Shown here in pieces: positions 43,044 through 51,615 of a DNA stretch of 64,000 nt. The first letter of the stretch is position 1. Every line of letters starts with the position of its first letter. The notes under the pieces were generated by a model. It saw only the letters and a list, made by a program, of their open reading frames with translations, was not told the DNA's origin and did no database searches. Location: NCBI GenBank assembly GCA_020631355.1, contig JAHDHL010000019.1, positions 41,463 to 105,462 of the forward strand, given 5' to 3'. The DNA comes from Saprospiraceae bacterium (GTDB taxonomy: Bacteria; Bacteroidota; Bacteroidia; Chitinophagales; Saprospiraceae). The translations under genes were made by a program, and so were the position numbers.

Positions 43044-44831
43044 TTAGTACTTTACAGGAGCAGAACCGCTAGTTCCGAATCCACTGCTAGAAGAAGATCC
43101 AGCCGCACCATCTGGAGCACCCATGTCAGTTTCACCATTACATACTCTGAACTCAACACGACGGTTGATGTAAGAAGAACCGTTAGTATCAACGATTGGA
43201 GTCTCCTCACCACCATAGTTCACTTTCAAACGTGATGGAGAGATACCGTATACCTGTACTAGGTAATCAACAGCATTCTTTGCACGATTGTAAGAAAGAG
43301 TTTGGTTGTAATTGTTAGAATTCAATCTATCAGTGTGTCCGATTGCTACTACACAAATTTCAGGACACTTCTTCATTACCTGAGCAATGTGGTGAAGTGA
43401 AGCCTTAGCTTCGGACTTCAAGTTTGACTTGTCAAGATCGAAGTGAATCATTGGCAAGAACCAATCTCCACAACCTTTCTCGATTACAGTAGTTCCACCA
43501 CCTTGAACATCCCACTTCTGGTCCTTACCCAAAGCGATGATTTGCTCTCTTGTCAAACCTGGCTCAGGCATTTCAGGAGCTGGAGCAACACCTTTGCTGT
43601 CCACACCAGAAATCAAGTTGTAAGGAGTGTAAGGCTCTTCGTCCTCATCGTCGAATACACCGTCACCATCGCTATCCAAACGACGACCCTTAGTGTCAAC
43701 AGCAGCACCTTCTGGAGTATCTGGCTCTTCATCGAAGTTATCCAATACACCGTCACCGTCTGTATCTTTCAATTCAACCTTGTCTCTCTTCAACTGAGCG
43801 ATATCCTCCATTGGAGCCCTTAGTGGGTTAACCCAATACAATGGCTCAACTCCTTCCTTAGGATTCAAATTGAAGTTAATCTTCAAGTTTGTGAAGTGAG
43901 GAACATCAACGTTACGTCCTCTATCGTGACCATCAAGGTTATCATTCAATGATACCAATGCTTGGTGCTCAAGAGCGATGTTCAACTTCTCACTAAACTT
44001 GTAAGAGAAACCAAGACCAACATCAACAGATGGCATTAGTGAAGCAGTTGCGCTTCTCAACAAGTTAAGGTTTGTAGCTGTCTGAACATTTGCAGCAGAA
44101 CCTTGTCCATTTGAGTAGACAAACTCTGTTTCGTACGAATCATCCAAGATATCCTTGATTGCATCCAATTTAGTTGAATTGAACCAACCTCCGATACCTG
44201 AAGTTTCATTGATATTCAATACAGCTTGCATTCCAGGATTACCTCCATCTTGGTAAGCTCCCCCGTCATTGTTTCTTACGTTAGTCTTACCCTTGTAGTA
44301 CAACAAAGATGGACCAGCGAATGCATAAAGATTCCACTTATTGCTTTTCTTGTGGAAAAGAATGTTGGAAACATTAGCAATGAAGTGACCGGAAACCCAA
44401 CCAGTGGTTGTTTGATAGTTTCTGTAAAGAGTAGACTCGTTGTTATAACCGAATCCCTGCCATACAGGTCTGTTGATCTGAATACCAGACTGTCCGAAAT
44501 TGGAAATTCTTGTATCCAAACCAGTATTTCTTCCATAGACACCCTGTACCCTCCAAGACATGGTGTAGTTGAATGCTCTTCTAACGTGAAGACCAACTCC
44601 AAAACCAGGACGAGTGTAAACGTCACCGTGGATGAAATGATGTCCTAAGCTTAAACCAATTTCGGTACCGTGCTTAGGTTTTGGCGGAAAATAATTATCC
44701 GACAAATCGGTTTTCTCTTCATCTTGGAAAGATGTTGATCCTTCGTAAGATGGTACGTCTAAACTACTTTGCGCAAAAGCGAATGTAACGCAAAACAGCA
44801 AAACCAACAAAGCGTAAATTCTCTTCGTCAT
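43044..44831 (-). CDS. OmpA family outer-membrane protein with thrombospondin type-3-like repeats
   Basis: A 595-residue outer-membrane protein. Signal peptide at residues 1-20 (ending FAFAQ), an N-terminal beta-barrel (about 50-330), then two calcium-binding-type acidic repeats (DTDGDGVLDNFDEEPDTPEG and DSDGDGVFDDEDEEPYTP), and a C-terminal OmpA domain that binds peptidoglycan (MIHFDLDKSNLK, AIGHTDRLNSNNYNQTLSYNRAKNAVDYL, NRRVEFRVCNG). The tail is rich in G, S and A. The strong promoter at 44893-44923 and the narrower codon use suggest high expression; it probably anchors the outer membrane to the wall. Confidence 0.92.
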   Translation of the reverse strand: MTKRIYALLVLLFCVTFAFAQSSLDVPSYEGSTSFQDEEKTDLSDNYFPPKPKHGTEIGLSLGHHFIHGDVYTRPGFGVGLHVRRAFNYTMSWRVQGVYGRNTGLDTRISNFGQSGIQINRPVWQGFGYNNESTLYRNYQTTTGWVSGHFIANVSNILFHKKSNKWNLYAFAGPSLLYYKGKTNVRNNDGGAYQDGGNPGMQAVLNINETSGIGGWFNSTKLDAIKDILDDSYETEFVYSNGQGSAANVQTATNLNLLRSATASLMPSVDVGLGFSYKFSEKLNIALEHQALVSLNDNLDGHDRGRNVDVPHFTNLKINFNLNPKEGVEPLYWVNPLRAPMEDIAQLKRDKVELKDTDGDGVLDNFDEEPDTPEGAAVDTKGRRLDSDGDGVFDDEDEEPYTPYNLISGVDSKGVAPAPEMPEPGLTREQIIALGKDQKWDVQGGGTTVIEKGCGDWFLPMIHFDLDKSNLKSEAKASLHHIAQVMKKCPEICVVAIGHTDRLNSNNYNQTLSYNRAKNAVDYLVQVYGISPSRLKVNYGGEETPIVDTNGSSYINRRVEFRVCNGETDMGAPDGAAGSSSSSGFGTSGSAPVKY

Positions 44832-44892
44832 AGGGTTTTACTTTGATGATTAAAAAATAAGGTGTTTCTAAATATAGTTATCAATTGAAGTA

Positions 44893-44923
44893 CAAATCTA
44901 TTGTTTTTTTTCTTTGATACAAA
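44893..44923 (-). promoter_or_regulatory. Consensus promoter of the OmpA gene
   Basis: On the minus strand, TTTG (44920-44923), a 19-base spacer, then TAGATTTG (44893-44900): a full match to TTTG-N19-TAnnTTTG. Transcription would start near 44886, giving a leader of about 55 bases. Confidence 0.75.
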
Positions 44924-44988
44924 CATTTGAATCGTTTTTTTGCCACGAATACCCCCAAGTCAAAGCATATTGAGAGATATTTTTGTGA

Positions 44989-46218
44989 CTAAACTAACTT
45001 TTTCAAAGCCATCTCCAGAGCTTTCGTTGAAATGTTGACCAAAGCAGGGTTCTCTTTATGGATTTCCAGGATGGCTTCCCTGATGGTTTGCGACACATCA
45101 CCGAAGATGGCTTTATCTGTCATGGACACATCTGGTTGCATCAAATAAGCAAAAACCCTAGCCATTCCACAATTGGCAATAAAATCAGGAATAATACTGA
45201 ATTGGGTATCTGCGAATCGGGCTGTTGGGCCGAAGAATACCTCATCATCAACGAATGGAACATTGGCACCTGCTGCCATGACCTCCAAATTTCCTTGGAT
45301 CATTCTATCTACCTGACCTCTCGTCACGAGTTTTGATGCTGCACCCGGAATGAAGATATCCGCTCCCAAATCCCAAATCTGATCATTAGCCTCCTTAAAG
45401 GAGATCATATCCGGCGAATTGAGTTTGTTTCCTTTCTTATTGATAAACAATGATTTCACCTCATCGAAAGACATTCCATCTTTCCTTATGATTCCTCCAT
45501 CCTTATCAACAATACCTACGACATTAGCACCCGCAAGTGCCAGATACACTCCGGCAGCCGAGGCTACATTTCCCCAGCCTTGTATTATAACTTTTTTACC
45601 TGCAATAGTCGTGCCCTTATATATATCGTAGAAATGTTTCACTGATTCCGCAACTCCATAGCCGGTAATCTTATCCGCCACCGCATATTCCCTGTTACCA
45701 TCAGGGACATAAAGCGGATCCTCCACAATTTTCGCACACCCTTGTCTCAACTGGCCAATTACCTTAATCTTGTCTCCTTCCCTCAAATGGAAATGACCAT
45801 TCACTATCCCCTCCTGCGGATGCCAGAGTCCCAATTCTTCCGTAATCGGAATCACATCCTTGATCTCATCCACATTCATATCGCCACCAGTACCATAATA
45901 ATTCTTCAAGATAGGGTAAACGGCCTTGTACCATTTCTCAAGAACCAATTCCCGCCTAGGATCACGTGGATCAAAATTAATCCCAGATTTCGCTCCACCT
46001 ATCGAGGGGCCACATACAGAAAACTTGATTTCCATTACCTTGGCCAATGATATGACTTCTTCCTTATTGAGACCAAGTCTCATTCTGGTACCACCTCCAG
46101 CTGCACCATTCCTCAACGAGTTAATCACAACCCATCCAGATGCTCCTGTTTCCTCATCATTCCATTCGAAGACAACCTCAGGCTTCTTACTCCTGTATTT
46201 TTCTAATAATTTTTCCAT
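44989..46218 (-). CDS. Glu/Leu/Phe/Val dehydrogenase family protein
   Basis: A 409-residue amino-acid dehydrogenase that interconverts an amino acid and its 2-oxo acid with NAD(P). The substrate-binding domain has AAGGGTRMRLG, then SVCGPSIGGAKSGINFDP, whose Lys is the catalytic-type residue, and GTGGDMNVDEI. The Rossmann domain has VIIQGWGNVASAAGVYLALAGA and DKDGGI. The GAAGGGTRM and short N-terminus resemble the leucine/phenylalanine branch as much as glutamate dehydrogenase, so the substrate is left open. It has its own -7 element and is transcribed away from the arginase-like gene. Confidence 0.88.
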   Translation of the reverse strand: MEKLLEKYRSKKPEVVFEWNDEETGASGWVVINSLRNGAAGGGTRMRLGLNKEEVISLAKVMEIKFSVCGPSIGGAKSGINFDPRDPRRELVLEKWYKAVYPILKNYYGTGGDMNVDEIKDVIPITEELGLWHPQEGIVNGHFHLREGDKIKVIGQLRQGCAKIVEDPLYVPDGNREYAVADKITGYGVAESVKHFYDIYKGTTIAGKKVIIQGWGNVASAAGVYLALAGANVVGIVDKDGGIIRKDGMSFDEVKSLFINKKGNKLNSPDMISFKEANDQIWDLGADIFIPGAASKLVTRGQVDRMIQGNLEVMAAGANVPFVDDEVFFGPTARFADTQFSIIPDFIANCGMARVFAYLMQPDVSMTDKAIFGDVSQTIREAILEIHKENPALVNISTKALEMALKKLV

Positions 46219-46240
46219 GCTACTTGGTTAAGATTGGGTG

Positions 46241-46248
46241 CAAAAGTA
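46241..46248 (-). promoter_or_regulatory. Bacteroidota -7 element upstream of the amino-acid dehydrogenase gene
   Basis: TACTTTTG on the minus strand matches TAnnTTTG, 23 bases before the ATG. No TTTG at the usual upstream distance. Confidence 0.5.
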
Positions 46249-46326
46249 CGAATAAGCCATACCTGTTCTACTTAATTCAGATTAATTTTATGAAAACTTG
46301 AAGTAATTTTTCATATTTTCCCACTT

Positions 46327-47430
46327 ATGCTTGATAACTGGTTACATCCCATCAATCCTACGGATATTGTTGCTCAGAATGAGTTGCAAGAATATGCTCT
46401 TTTACATCATATAGATGTACATTCTGGCCATCACTTCCCCTCATTGAAAGATACTCAGGTAGCTATCATAGGACTGGATGACCATGCCAATCACATCAGG
46501 CGTTTCCTGTATCAGTTATCCTGGCACTTCAAATCACTGAAATGTGCTGACTTAGGGAATATCAGGAATAAGAATGACCACTTCATCACACAGGCCCTCA
46601 CAGAGTTGATTGATGGGGGAATCACACCGATTATTATTGGTGGCAACCATGTCAAGGCCATTCCACAATTCCTTGCACACAAAGGTGTAAGGCCATATAG
46701 CAACATTGCCCTTATCAGTGAATTCATTCCATATCTGGAAAAGACATCCAATGAGAAATTCTATCTGAAAGAATTGATTGACAAATACAAATCTTCCATA
46801 TTCAACATCAGTTTTCTCGGATTCCAGAATCATTTCTGCTCTCCCCATATTGGAAAATGGATTGATGAGAATCGGTTTGATGGACTGAGACTAGGTAAGG
46901 TGAAGTCCAATATTGAGGAAGCAGAACCTGTCATCAGGGATGCGGACATGCTGATATTCCAACTGGATGCGCTGAAGCATTCGGATTGTCCGGGTATCAT
47001 TTCTCCGACTCCTAACGGATTACCTGCGGAAAAGGCTTGCCAGCTTTCCAGATATGCCGGAATGAGTGATAAGTTAGGATCAATCAGTATTTCTGGTTAC
47101 TATCCCAAAACAGATATTGGTTTCCAATCTGCACAGTTGATTGCCCAAATGGTCTGGTATTTCATGGATGGATATGTGAATAGAAAAAAGGATTATCCCG
47201 TCACCAATACAGGAATGACTGAATACGTAGTGGATTTCAAGGACATTGACTATCAGATAACCTTTTGGAAAAGCAATCGAAGTGGTCGATGGTGGATGCA
47301 GATTCCGGTCAAGAACCTGAAAGGGTTAAACAGACATAGATTGATTCCCTGTTCTTATCAGGATTACAAACTTTCGTGTTCAGGTGAACTCCCGGAACGT
47401 CTTCTCCTTGCACTTGATCGTTTTAGCTGA
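46327..47430 (+). CDS. Arginase/ureohydrolase-family protein with degenerate metal site
   Basis: A 367-residue protein with the arginase fold pattern, often annotated as formimidoylglutamase in Bacteroidota. Three metal motifs are expected: GGDHS, DAHxD and SxDxDxxDP. Here the first reads IIGGNHVKAI (Asp replaced by Asn), the second is not found where expected (ALISEFIPYL), and the third reads FQLDALKHSDCPG, keeping one Asp at best. The fold is retained but the binuclear Mn site looks lost, so it is probably not an active ureohydrolase. It is convergent with murF (eight-base overlap) in the T9SS neighbourhood. Role unknown. Confidence 0.75.
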   Translation: MLDNWLHPINPTDIVAQNELQEYALLHHIDVHSGHHFPSLKDTQVAIIGLDDHANHIRRFLYQLSWHFKSLKCADLGNIRNKNDHFITQALTELIDGGITPIIIGGNHVKAIPQFLAHKGVRPYSNIALISEFIPYLEKTSNEKFYLKELIDKYKSSIFNISFLGFQNHFCSPHIGKWIDENRFDGLRLGKVKSNIEEAEPVIRDADMLIFQLDALKHSDCPGIISPTPNGLPAEKACQLSRYAGMSDKLGSISISGYYPKTDIGFQSAQLIAQMVWYFMDGYVNRKKDYPVTNTGMTEYVVDFKDIDYQITFWKSNRSGRWWMQIPVKNLKGLNRHRLIPCSYQDYKLSCSGELPERLLLALDRFS

Positions 47431-48700
47431 TTAGTTTTTCCAGTCGTATCCCTCTTGAACCTTTGATTAGGAAAGCGGTATCATTATGAGTCGTCCAGTC
47501 CCAGACTTCTTTCAGATCGTTGATATTCTTGTACGAATTAGGTGAATCATCTACTTGGGTGAATTCATTCCCCACCGTATAGACCGCATTAAAATCCAAT
47601 CCTTTGGTTAATTGTAGAATGGATTCATGTTCTTTTTCGCTACCCGCTCCCAGTTCCAACATATCCCCAATGACCAAAATCTTTTTTGCGGCATTCATCT
47701 TATTGAAGTTCCTAATGGCCGCTGACATACTTGTCGGATTGGCATTATAGGCATCCATAATGATTCTGTTGGTTCCCTTTCTTATCAGCTGGGACCTGTT
47801 ATTCTTTGGTTCGTATTGTTCTATGGATTGTTTGATTTTATCCCCGGAGACATTAAAATACCTACCCAATGTGATGGCTGTAAGTAAATTCGGGAAATTA
47901 TATGCACCTATTAATTGACTCTGTATGTCAAGTACCCCAGAATCGGATCCAAAAGTAACTTCCAAGAAAGGATGCGCTCCCATATTTTTGACTCCCAAGC
48001 CTATCGTGCTACCATAACCAATGATTTCCCTGCATCCCGAAGCCATTTCTGAAAGATGCGCTTCTTCCCGATTCACGAATGCGATTCCATTATGCGTGGC
48101 AAGATGGACATACATTTCTCCTTTTCCCTTGATAACCCCCTCAAATCCTCCGAAGCCCTCCAAATGGGCCTTTCCTACATTGGTGACCAAACCATGATTC
48201 GGATGGGCTATCCTACATAAGAATTCGATTTCTTTCTGATGATTGGCCCCCATTTCTATGATGGCTATTTCCGTATCCAGTGGCATGGCCAATAAAGTGA
48301 GGGGAACCCCAATATGATTATTGAAATTCCCTACCGTACAATGCACATTATAGGCAGAAGAAAGGACTTCGCGAATCAGTTCCTTGGTCGTTGTCTTACC
48401 ATTAGAACCTGTAATCCCTATAACCGGAATATTGAATTGCTTCCTATGATAATGGGCCAATTCCTGTAGGGTCTGAAGCACATTTTCCACTAGGAAATAA
48501 GTACCATCATCCTTATAGTGTGCTTCTTCATCCACTACGGCAAAGCGTGCACCTTTTTCCAAAGCTGTATCTGCGAACTGATTCCCATTGAATCTTTCTC
48601 CTTTGAGTGCAAAGAATATACTCCCATCCTTAATATTCCGGGTATCCGTAGTCACTCCTGTAGAGGAAAGGTAAGCCTCATACAAATTCGTCAATTCCAT
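47423..48700 (-). CDS. murF: UDP-MurNAc-tripeptide--D-Ala-D-Ala ligase
   Basis: A 425-residue cytosolic ligase that adds D-Ala-D-Ala to the UDP-MurNAc-tripeptide, completing the peptidoglycan precursor. The ATG at 48700 (MELTNLYEAY) is used; a start at 48736 would read through the gldJ terminator. Motifs: STGVTTDTRNIKDGSIFFALKG at the N-terminus, ATP loop GITGSNGKTTTKE at 95-107, IIEMGANHQKEIE, and MDAYNANPTSM in the C-terminal domain. murF next to gldJ is a recurrent order in Bacteroidota. Its stop overlaps the arginase-like stop on the opposite strand. Confidence 0.95.
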   Translation of the reverse strand: MELTNLYEAYLSSTGVTTDTRNIKDGSIFFALKGERFNGNQFADTALEKGARFAVVDEEAHYKDDGTYFLVENVLQTLQELAHYHRKQFNIPVIGITGSNGKTTTKELIREVLSSAYNVHCTVGNFNNHIGVPLTLLAMPLDTEIAIIEMGANHQKEIEFLCRIAHPNHGLVTNVGKAHLEGFGGFEGVIKGKGEMYVHLATHNGIAFVNREEAHLSEMASGCREIIGYGSTIGLGVKNMGAHPFLEVTFGSDSGVLDIQSQLIGAYNFPNLLTAITLGRYFNVSGDKIKQSIEQYEPKNNRSQLIRKGTNRIIMDAYNANPTSMSAAIRNFNKMNAAKKILVIGDMLELGAGSEKEHESILQLTKGLDFNAVYTVGNEFTQVDDSPNSYKNINDLKEVWDWTTHNDTAFLIKGSRGIRLEKLIS

Positions 48701-48716
48701 TATTAATATTATTTCA

Positions 48717-48752
48717 ATAAAAAAGCCTTCATGCAATATGCATGAAGGCTTT
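48717..48752 (-). terminator. Intrinsic terminator of gldJ
   Basis: A 13-bp perfect inverted repeat (AAAGCCTTCATGC at 48722-48734, its complement at 48740-48752) with an AATAT loop; on the minus strand it ends TTTTTTATT. It separates gldJ from murF, so murF needs a promoter or read-through. Confidence 0.88.
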
Positions 48753-48776
48753 CATATTTCCTATCAGGATAGGTTA

Positions 48777-50282
48777 TTATTTGTACTTACGCTTGGTTTT
48801 TCTGATACTCTTCTTTCCGAAAGAGTTACCACCCTTGATTTCATTACCACCTGGGCTACCAGTTCTGGTCATTGCACAACGGAAACCAATCGTACGATCA
48901 GATTTATCTTCTTGCTTGAAACGACGTGCGCCCGGTGCCATCCAATATGCCCTATCAGCCCATGAACCACCTTTTACAACACGTGCCTTATCATTGATAA
49001 GTGTAGACTTTCCATAGTCATAAGCTACTTCTGATTCCTTATCACCATCCAAATAATCATACACCTTACCTTTCTTATAGTTCTCACGCTCAGCAACCTC
49101 ATCATCTTCTACATAACGGTAACGAAGACGTCCGATACTATCTTTCTGGACAGGAGCACCATTCTCATCCAATTCCTTGGTTTTGAAGATACCACCACGA
49201 TAAGAGTTCAAATCATGATTCTCAACATCCCTCAAGGAAGTCGAAGTCAAAGGACGATAAAGGTCCATAGTCCACTCACTTACGTTACCTGCCATGTTAT
49301 ACAAACCAAAATCATTTGGCATATAAGCTCTTACAGGAGCTGTAATGTGTGCGTTATCATTCAATTTTCCAGCCATACCCATATAGTCACCACGTCCTCT
49401 CTTGAAGTTAGCAAGGATTTGGCCTTGGTATCTGTTACGAGTTTGTTCTCTTACAGTGTTTCCATTCCAAGGATAAAGACGACGGTCAGAAATCCTTTCA
49501 TCCTTAACGGAAGTTTGGTTTCCTTGTAGTGCCAATGCTGCATATTCCCACTCAGCTTCCGTAGGAAGTCTGTAAGATGGAAGCATGATACCATCCTCGA
49601 ATTGAACTTTTCTTTCTCCACCAGTTCTCAAATCAGGAAGGTTCTTACGAACAGATCCCTCATATTGACCTGCCAGATATGCCTCAGTATTGAAGTTATC
49701 CTCATCCTTTTGGTCGGAATTCGGATCCAGAATACCACGCTCGATAAGAATCATCTCGTTCACACGGTCAGTTCTCCACTTAGCATATTCATTGGCTTGT
49801 AGCCAACTCACACCCACTACAGGATACATATCATATGCTGGGTGACGGAAGTAAGTTTCAACGAAAGGCTCGTTGTATGCCAATTCTTCCCTCCATACAA
49901 GTGTATCAGGAAGTGCATTGACCTTTACTTCTGGATAGGATTCTCCGAACACTCTACCCAACCAGTATAAATATTCCTTGTAATCAATATTGGCAACCTC
50001 AGTCTCATCCATGTAGAATGATGAAACGGTTACCCTTCTAGGAATGTTATTCCATTCGAATGTAACATCCTGTTCAGTTACACCCATCATAAACGTACCA
50101 CCTTCAACCAAAACAAGGTTAGGGCCTGTAGCCTGACCTTCATAGTCACGCTTTTCGAAACCACCCCATTCGGTGTCATTGTATTTCCAACCTGTTGTGG
50201 AGGAACGTTCTTTTTTACCACAACTAGAAGATGCTACAACTAGTACTAATAATACTAATCCAAAACCAAAAAGATTCTTCAT
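48777..50282 (-). CDS. gldJ: Gliding motility / type IX secretion lipoprotein GldJ
   Basis: A 501-residue outer-membrane lipoprotein started at the ATG at 50282; the extension to 50324 contains the promoter. Lipobox SSSC with Cys21. The rest is a formylglycine-generating-enzyme (SUMF1-like) fold: LVLVEGGTFMMGVTEQD, FYMDETEVANIDYKEYL, PVVGVSWLQANEYAKWR, LPTEAEWEYAALAL, NMAGNVSEWTMD, VVKGGSWADRAYW and TIGFRCAM. GldJ is related to GldK and is needed for gliding and stability of the secretion machine in Flavobacterium. The basic tail (KKSIRKTKRKYK) fits the known importance of its C-terminus. Downstream murF and upstream PorP/SprF lie on the same strand. Confidence 0.93.
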   Translation of the reverse strand: MKNLFGFGLVLLVLVVASSSCGKKERSSTTGWKYNDTEWGGFEKRDYEGQATGPNLVLVEGGTFMMGVTEQDVTFEWNNIPRRVTVSSFYMDETEVANIDYKEYLYWLGRVFGESYPEVKVNALPDTLVWREELAYNEPFVETYFRHPAYDMYPVVGVSWLQANEYAKWRTDRVNEMILIERGILDPNSDQKDEDNFNTEAYLAGQYEGSVRKNLPDLRTGGERKVQFEDGIMLPSYRLPTEAEWEYAALALQGNQTSVKDERISDRRLYPWNGNTVREQTRNRYQGQILANFKRGRGDYMGMAGKLNDNAHITAPVRAYMPNDFGLYNMAGNVSEWTMDLYRPLTSTSLRDVENHDLNSYRGGIFKTKELDENGAPVQKDSIGRLRYRYVEDDEVAERENYKKGKVYDYLDGDKESEVAYDYGKSTLINDKARVVKGGSWADRAYWMAPGARRFKQEDKSDRTIGFRCAMTRTGSPGGNEIKGGNSFGKKSIRKTKRKYK

Positions 50283-50321
50283 TGCAAGCTTAGGTTTTCT
50301 TTTCCTGAGAAAATAGACGAA

Positions 50322-50362
50322 CAAATATAATCAAAAACCATTCCCGGTAAAGTTATTACCGG
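50322..50362 (-). promoter_or_regulatory. gldJ -7 element with an adjacent inverted repeat
   Basis: TATATTTG on the minus strand (50322-50329) matches TAnnTTTG, 39 bases before the gldJ ATG. A perfect 7-bp repeat, CCGGTAA/TTACCGG at 50344-50362, covers the place of the -33 box, where no TTTG is present. It may be an activator or repressor site, or a weak terminator of the PorP/SprF gene (no T-run follows). Confidence 0.5.
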
Positions 50363-50393
50363 CAAAAAATCCGAGTTAGCTCATTTTTTCAAT

Positions 50394-51401
50394 CTAACGG
50401 AACAATTGGAGGCAATCATTGTAGTCAATAGGCCTCTTTCGCCCGTTATCAAAATTGAGTAAAATGCTAATTTCATGGGAGCCATTCGACTCTGAGCCCA
50501 ATCTGGATATGGTAAAGTCATAACTATATCCAATCTTAAAGATGCTCTGGTTGAATCCAATTAGGAATATGGCTGCATCCGCATTAGAAAAGGTATGTCT
50601 GTACCAAGCTCCACCAAAAATCGGGCCTACACCCACATAAGTACCAAGATTCACTTGTTGGAAGTTACGTTGCTTGGTATACATGATGTTCGGTGATATG
50701 AACGTGGAAAATTTACTCTTATTGTCCCTTGACAAAGAAATCTGTGCACCACCATGCAAACCGAAGCGCATTGGCAGTCCATCTATCAGATTCTCATTGA
50801 TTTCGAGTATACTTTCGTTGGGTGTATTGATATGGTGTAATGATACACCTCCATAAAACATTTTGCTGTAAATCATAAGACCTGCTGACATATCCAGATA
50901 ACTTTTGGATAATTGTTCCGGTCTTTGTTCCTCACTGATGGAAACCTGTCCATCAAATGGATTTAGTTGGTCCAAAAATACCAACTTATCCCAATCCAAG
51001 CTCGTTTGGTACAAACCTGCCTGGATTCCTCCCTTTACGAACAATTCATCCGTAATTGGTAATCTATATGCGTAAGTCAGATTGAAACTTCCGGTATTAT
51101 AAATACCATCTCCTGCCTGATCATACAATATGGAAAATCCTATTCCACTTCTCAATCCCTCAAAATATTGGTCATAGGAAGCACTATAGGTTGTATATGC
51201 GTTGAATATAGAGGACCACTGGTTTCTATAATTCAATGCAATCCGGGGAGAGTTCGTTGTACCGGCAAAGGCAGGATTCAATTGCAAGGGAGCAGAATAG
51301 AATTGGCTCAACACAGGATCCTGCGCCAACAAGCGTCCTCCAATTGACATAAAGCAGATTATTAACAAGGAGGTGACAGCGATATGTAAACTTCTACTCA
51401 T
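50394..51401 (-). CDS. PorP/SprF family type IX secretion membrane protein (gldJ-linked copy)
   Basis: A 335-residue outer-membrane beta-barrel protein. Signal peptide at residues 1-26 (ending RLLAQ), then the family opening DPVLSQFYSAPLQLNPAFAGTT with NPAFAG, repeated barrel strands (GIGFSILYDQAGDGIYNTGSFN), and a C-terminal segment IFKIGYSYDFTISRLG. It lies between gldJ and the divergent porU gene, so it is the better candidate of the two copies for a role in type IX secretion. The other copy is at 15384; the two share family motifs but differ widely in sequence. Confidence 0.9.
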   Translation of the reverse strand: MSRSLHIAVTSLLIICFMSIGGRLLAQDPVLSQFYSAPLQLNPAFAGTTNSPRIALNYRNQWSSIFNAYTTYSASYDQYFEGLRSGIGFSILYDQAGDGIYNTGSFNLTYAYRLPITDELFVKGGIQAGLYQTSLDWDKLVFLDQLNPFDGQVSISEEQRPEQLSKSYLDMSAGLMIYSKMFYGGVSLHHINTPNESILEINENLIDGLPMRFGLHGGAQISLSRDNKSKFSTFISPNIMYTKQRNFQQVNLGTYVGVGPIFGGAWYRHTFSNADAAIFLIGFNQSIFKIGYSYDFTISRLGSESNGSHEISILLNFDNGRKRPIDYNDCLQLFR

Positions 51402-51615
51402 AAATAAAGGTATAGTAGCCTATATTAGGTATTGTTTTATATTAGTCGGCTTAGCCGTTATTCCACAACTACAAGTGTTGGAAGAAAATAACAGGATAAA
51501 AGTTTCTTATTGTATCCTAAATGAACAATACAGCATTTTATTTAACGTTTCTATAACACTTGCGGTTAGTTTGTACATCCATTTAGGATTATAACGCACA
51601 AATATTCAGACAGAG

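Noticed and set aside
46327..47430. Calling this an active formimidoylglutamase (hutG)
   Set aside because: Most binuclear metal ligands appear missing and no other histidine-degradation gene is in the window.
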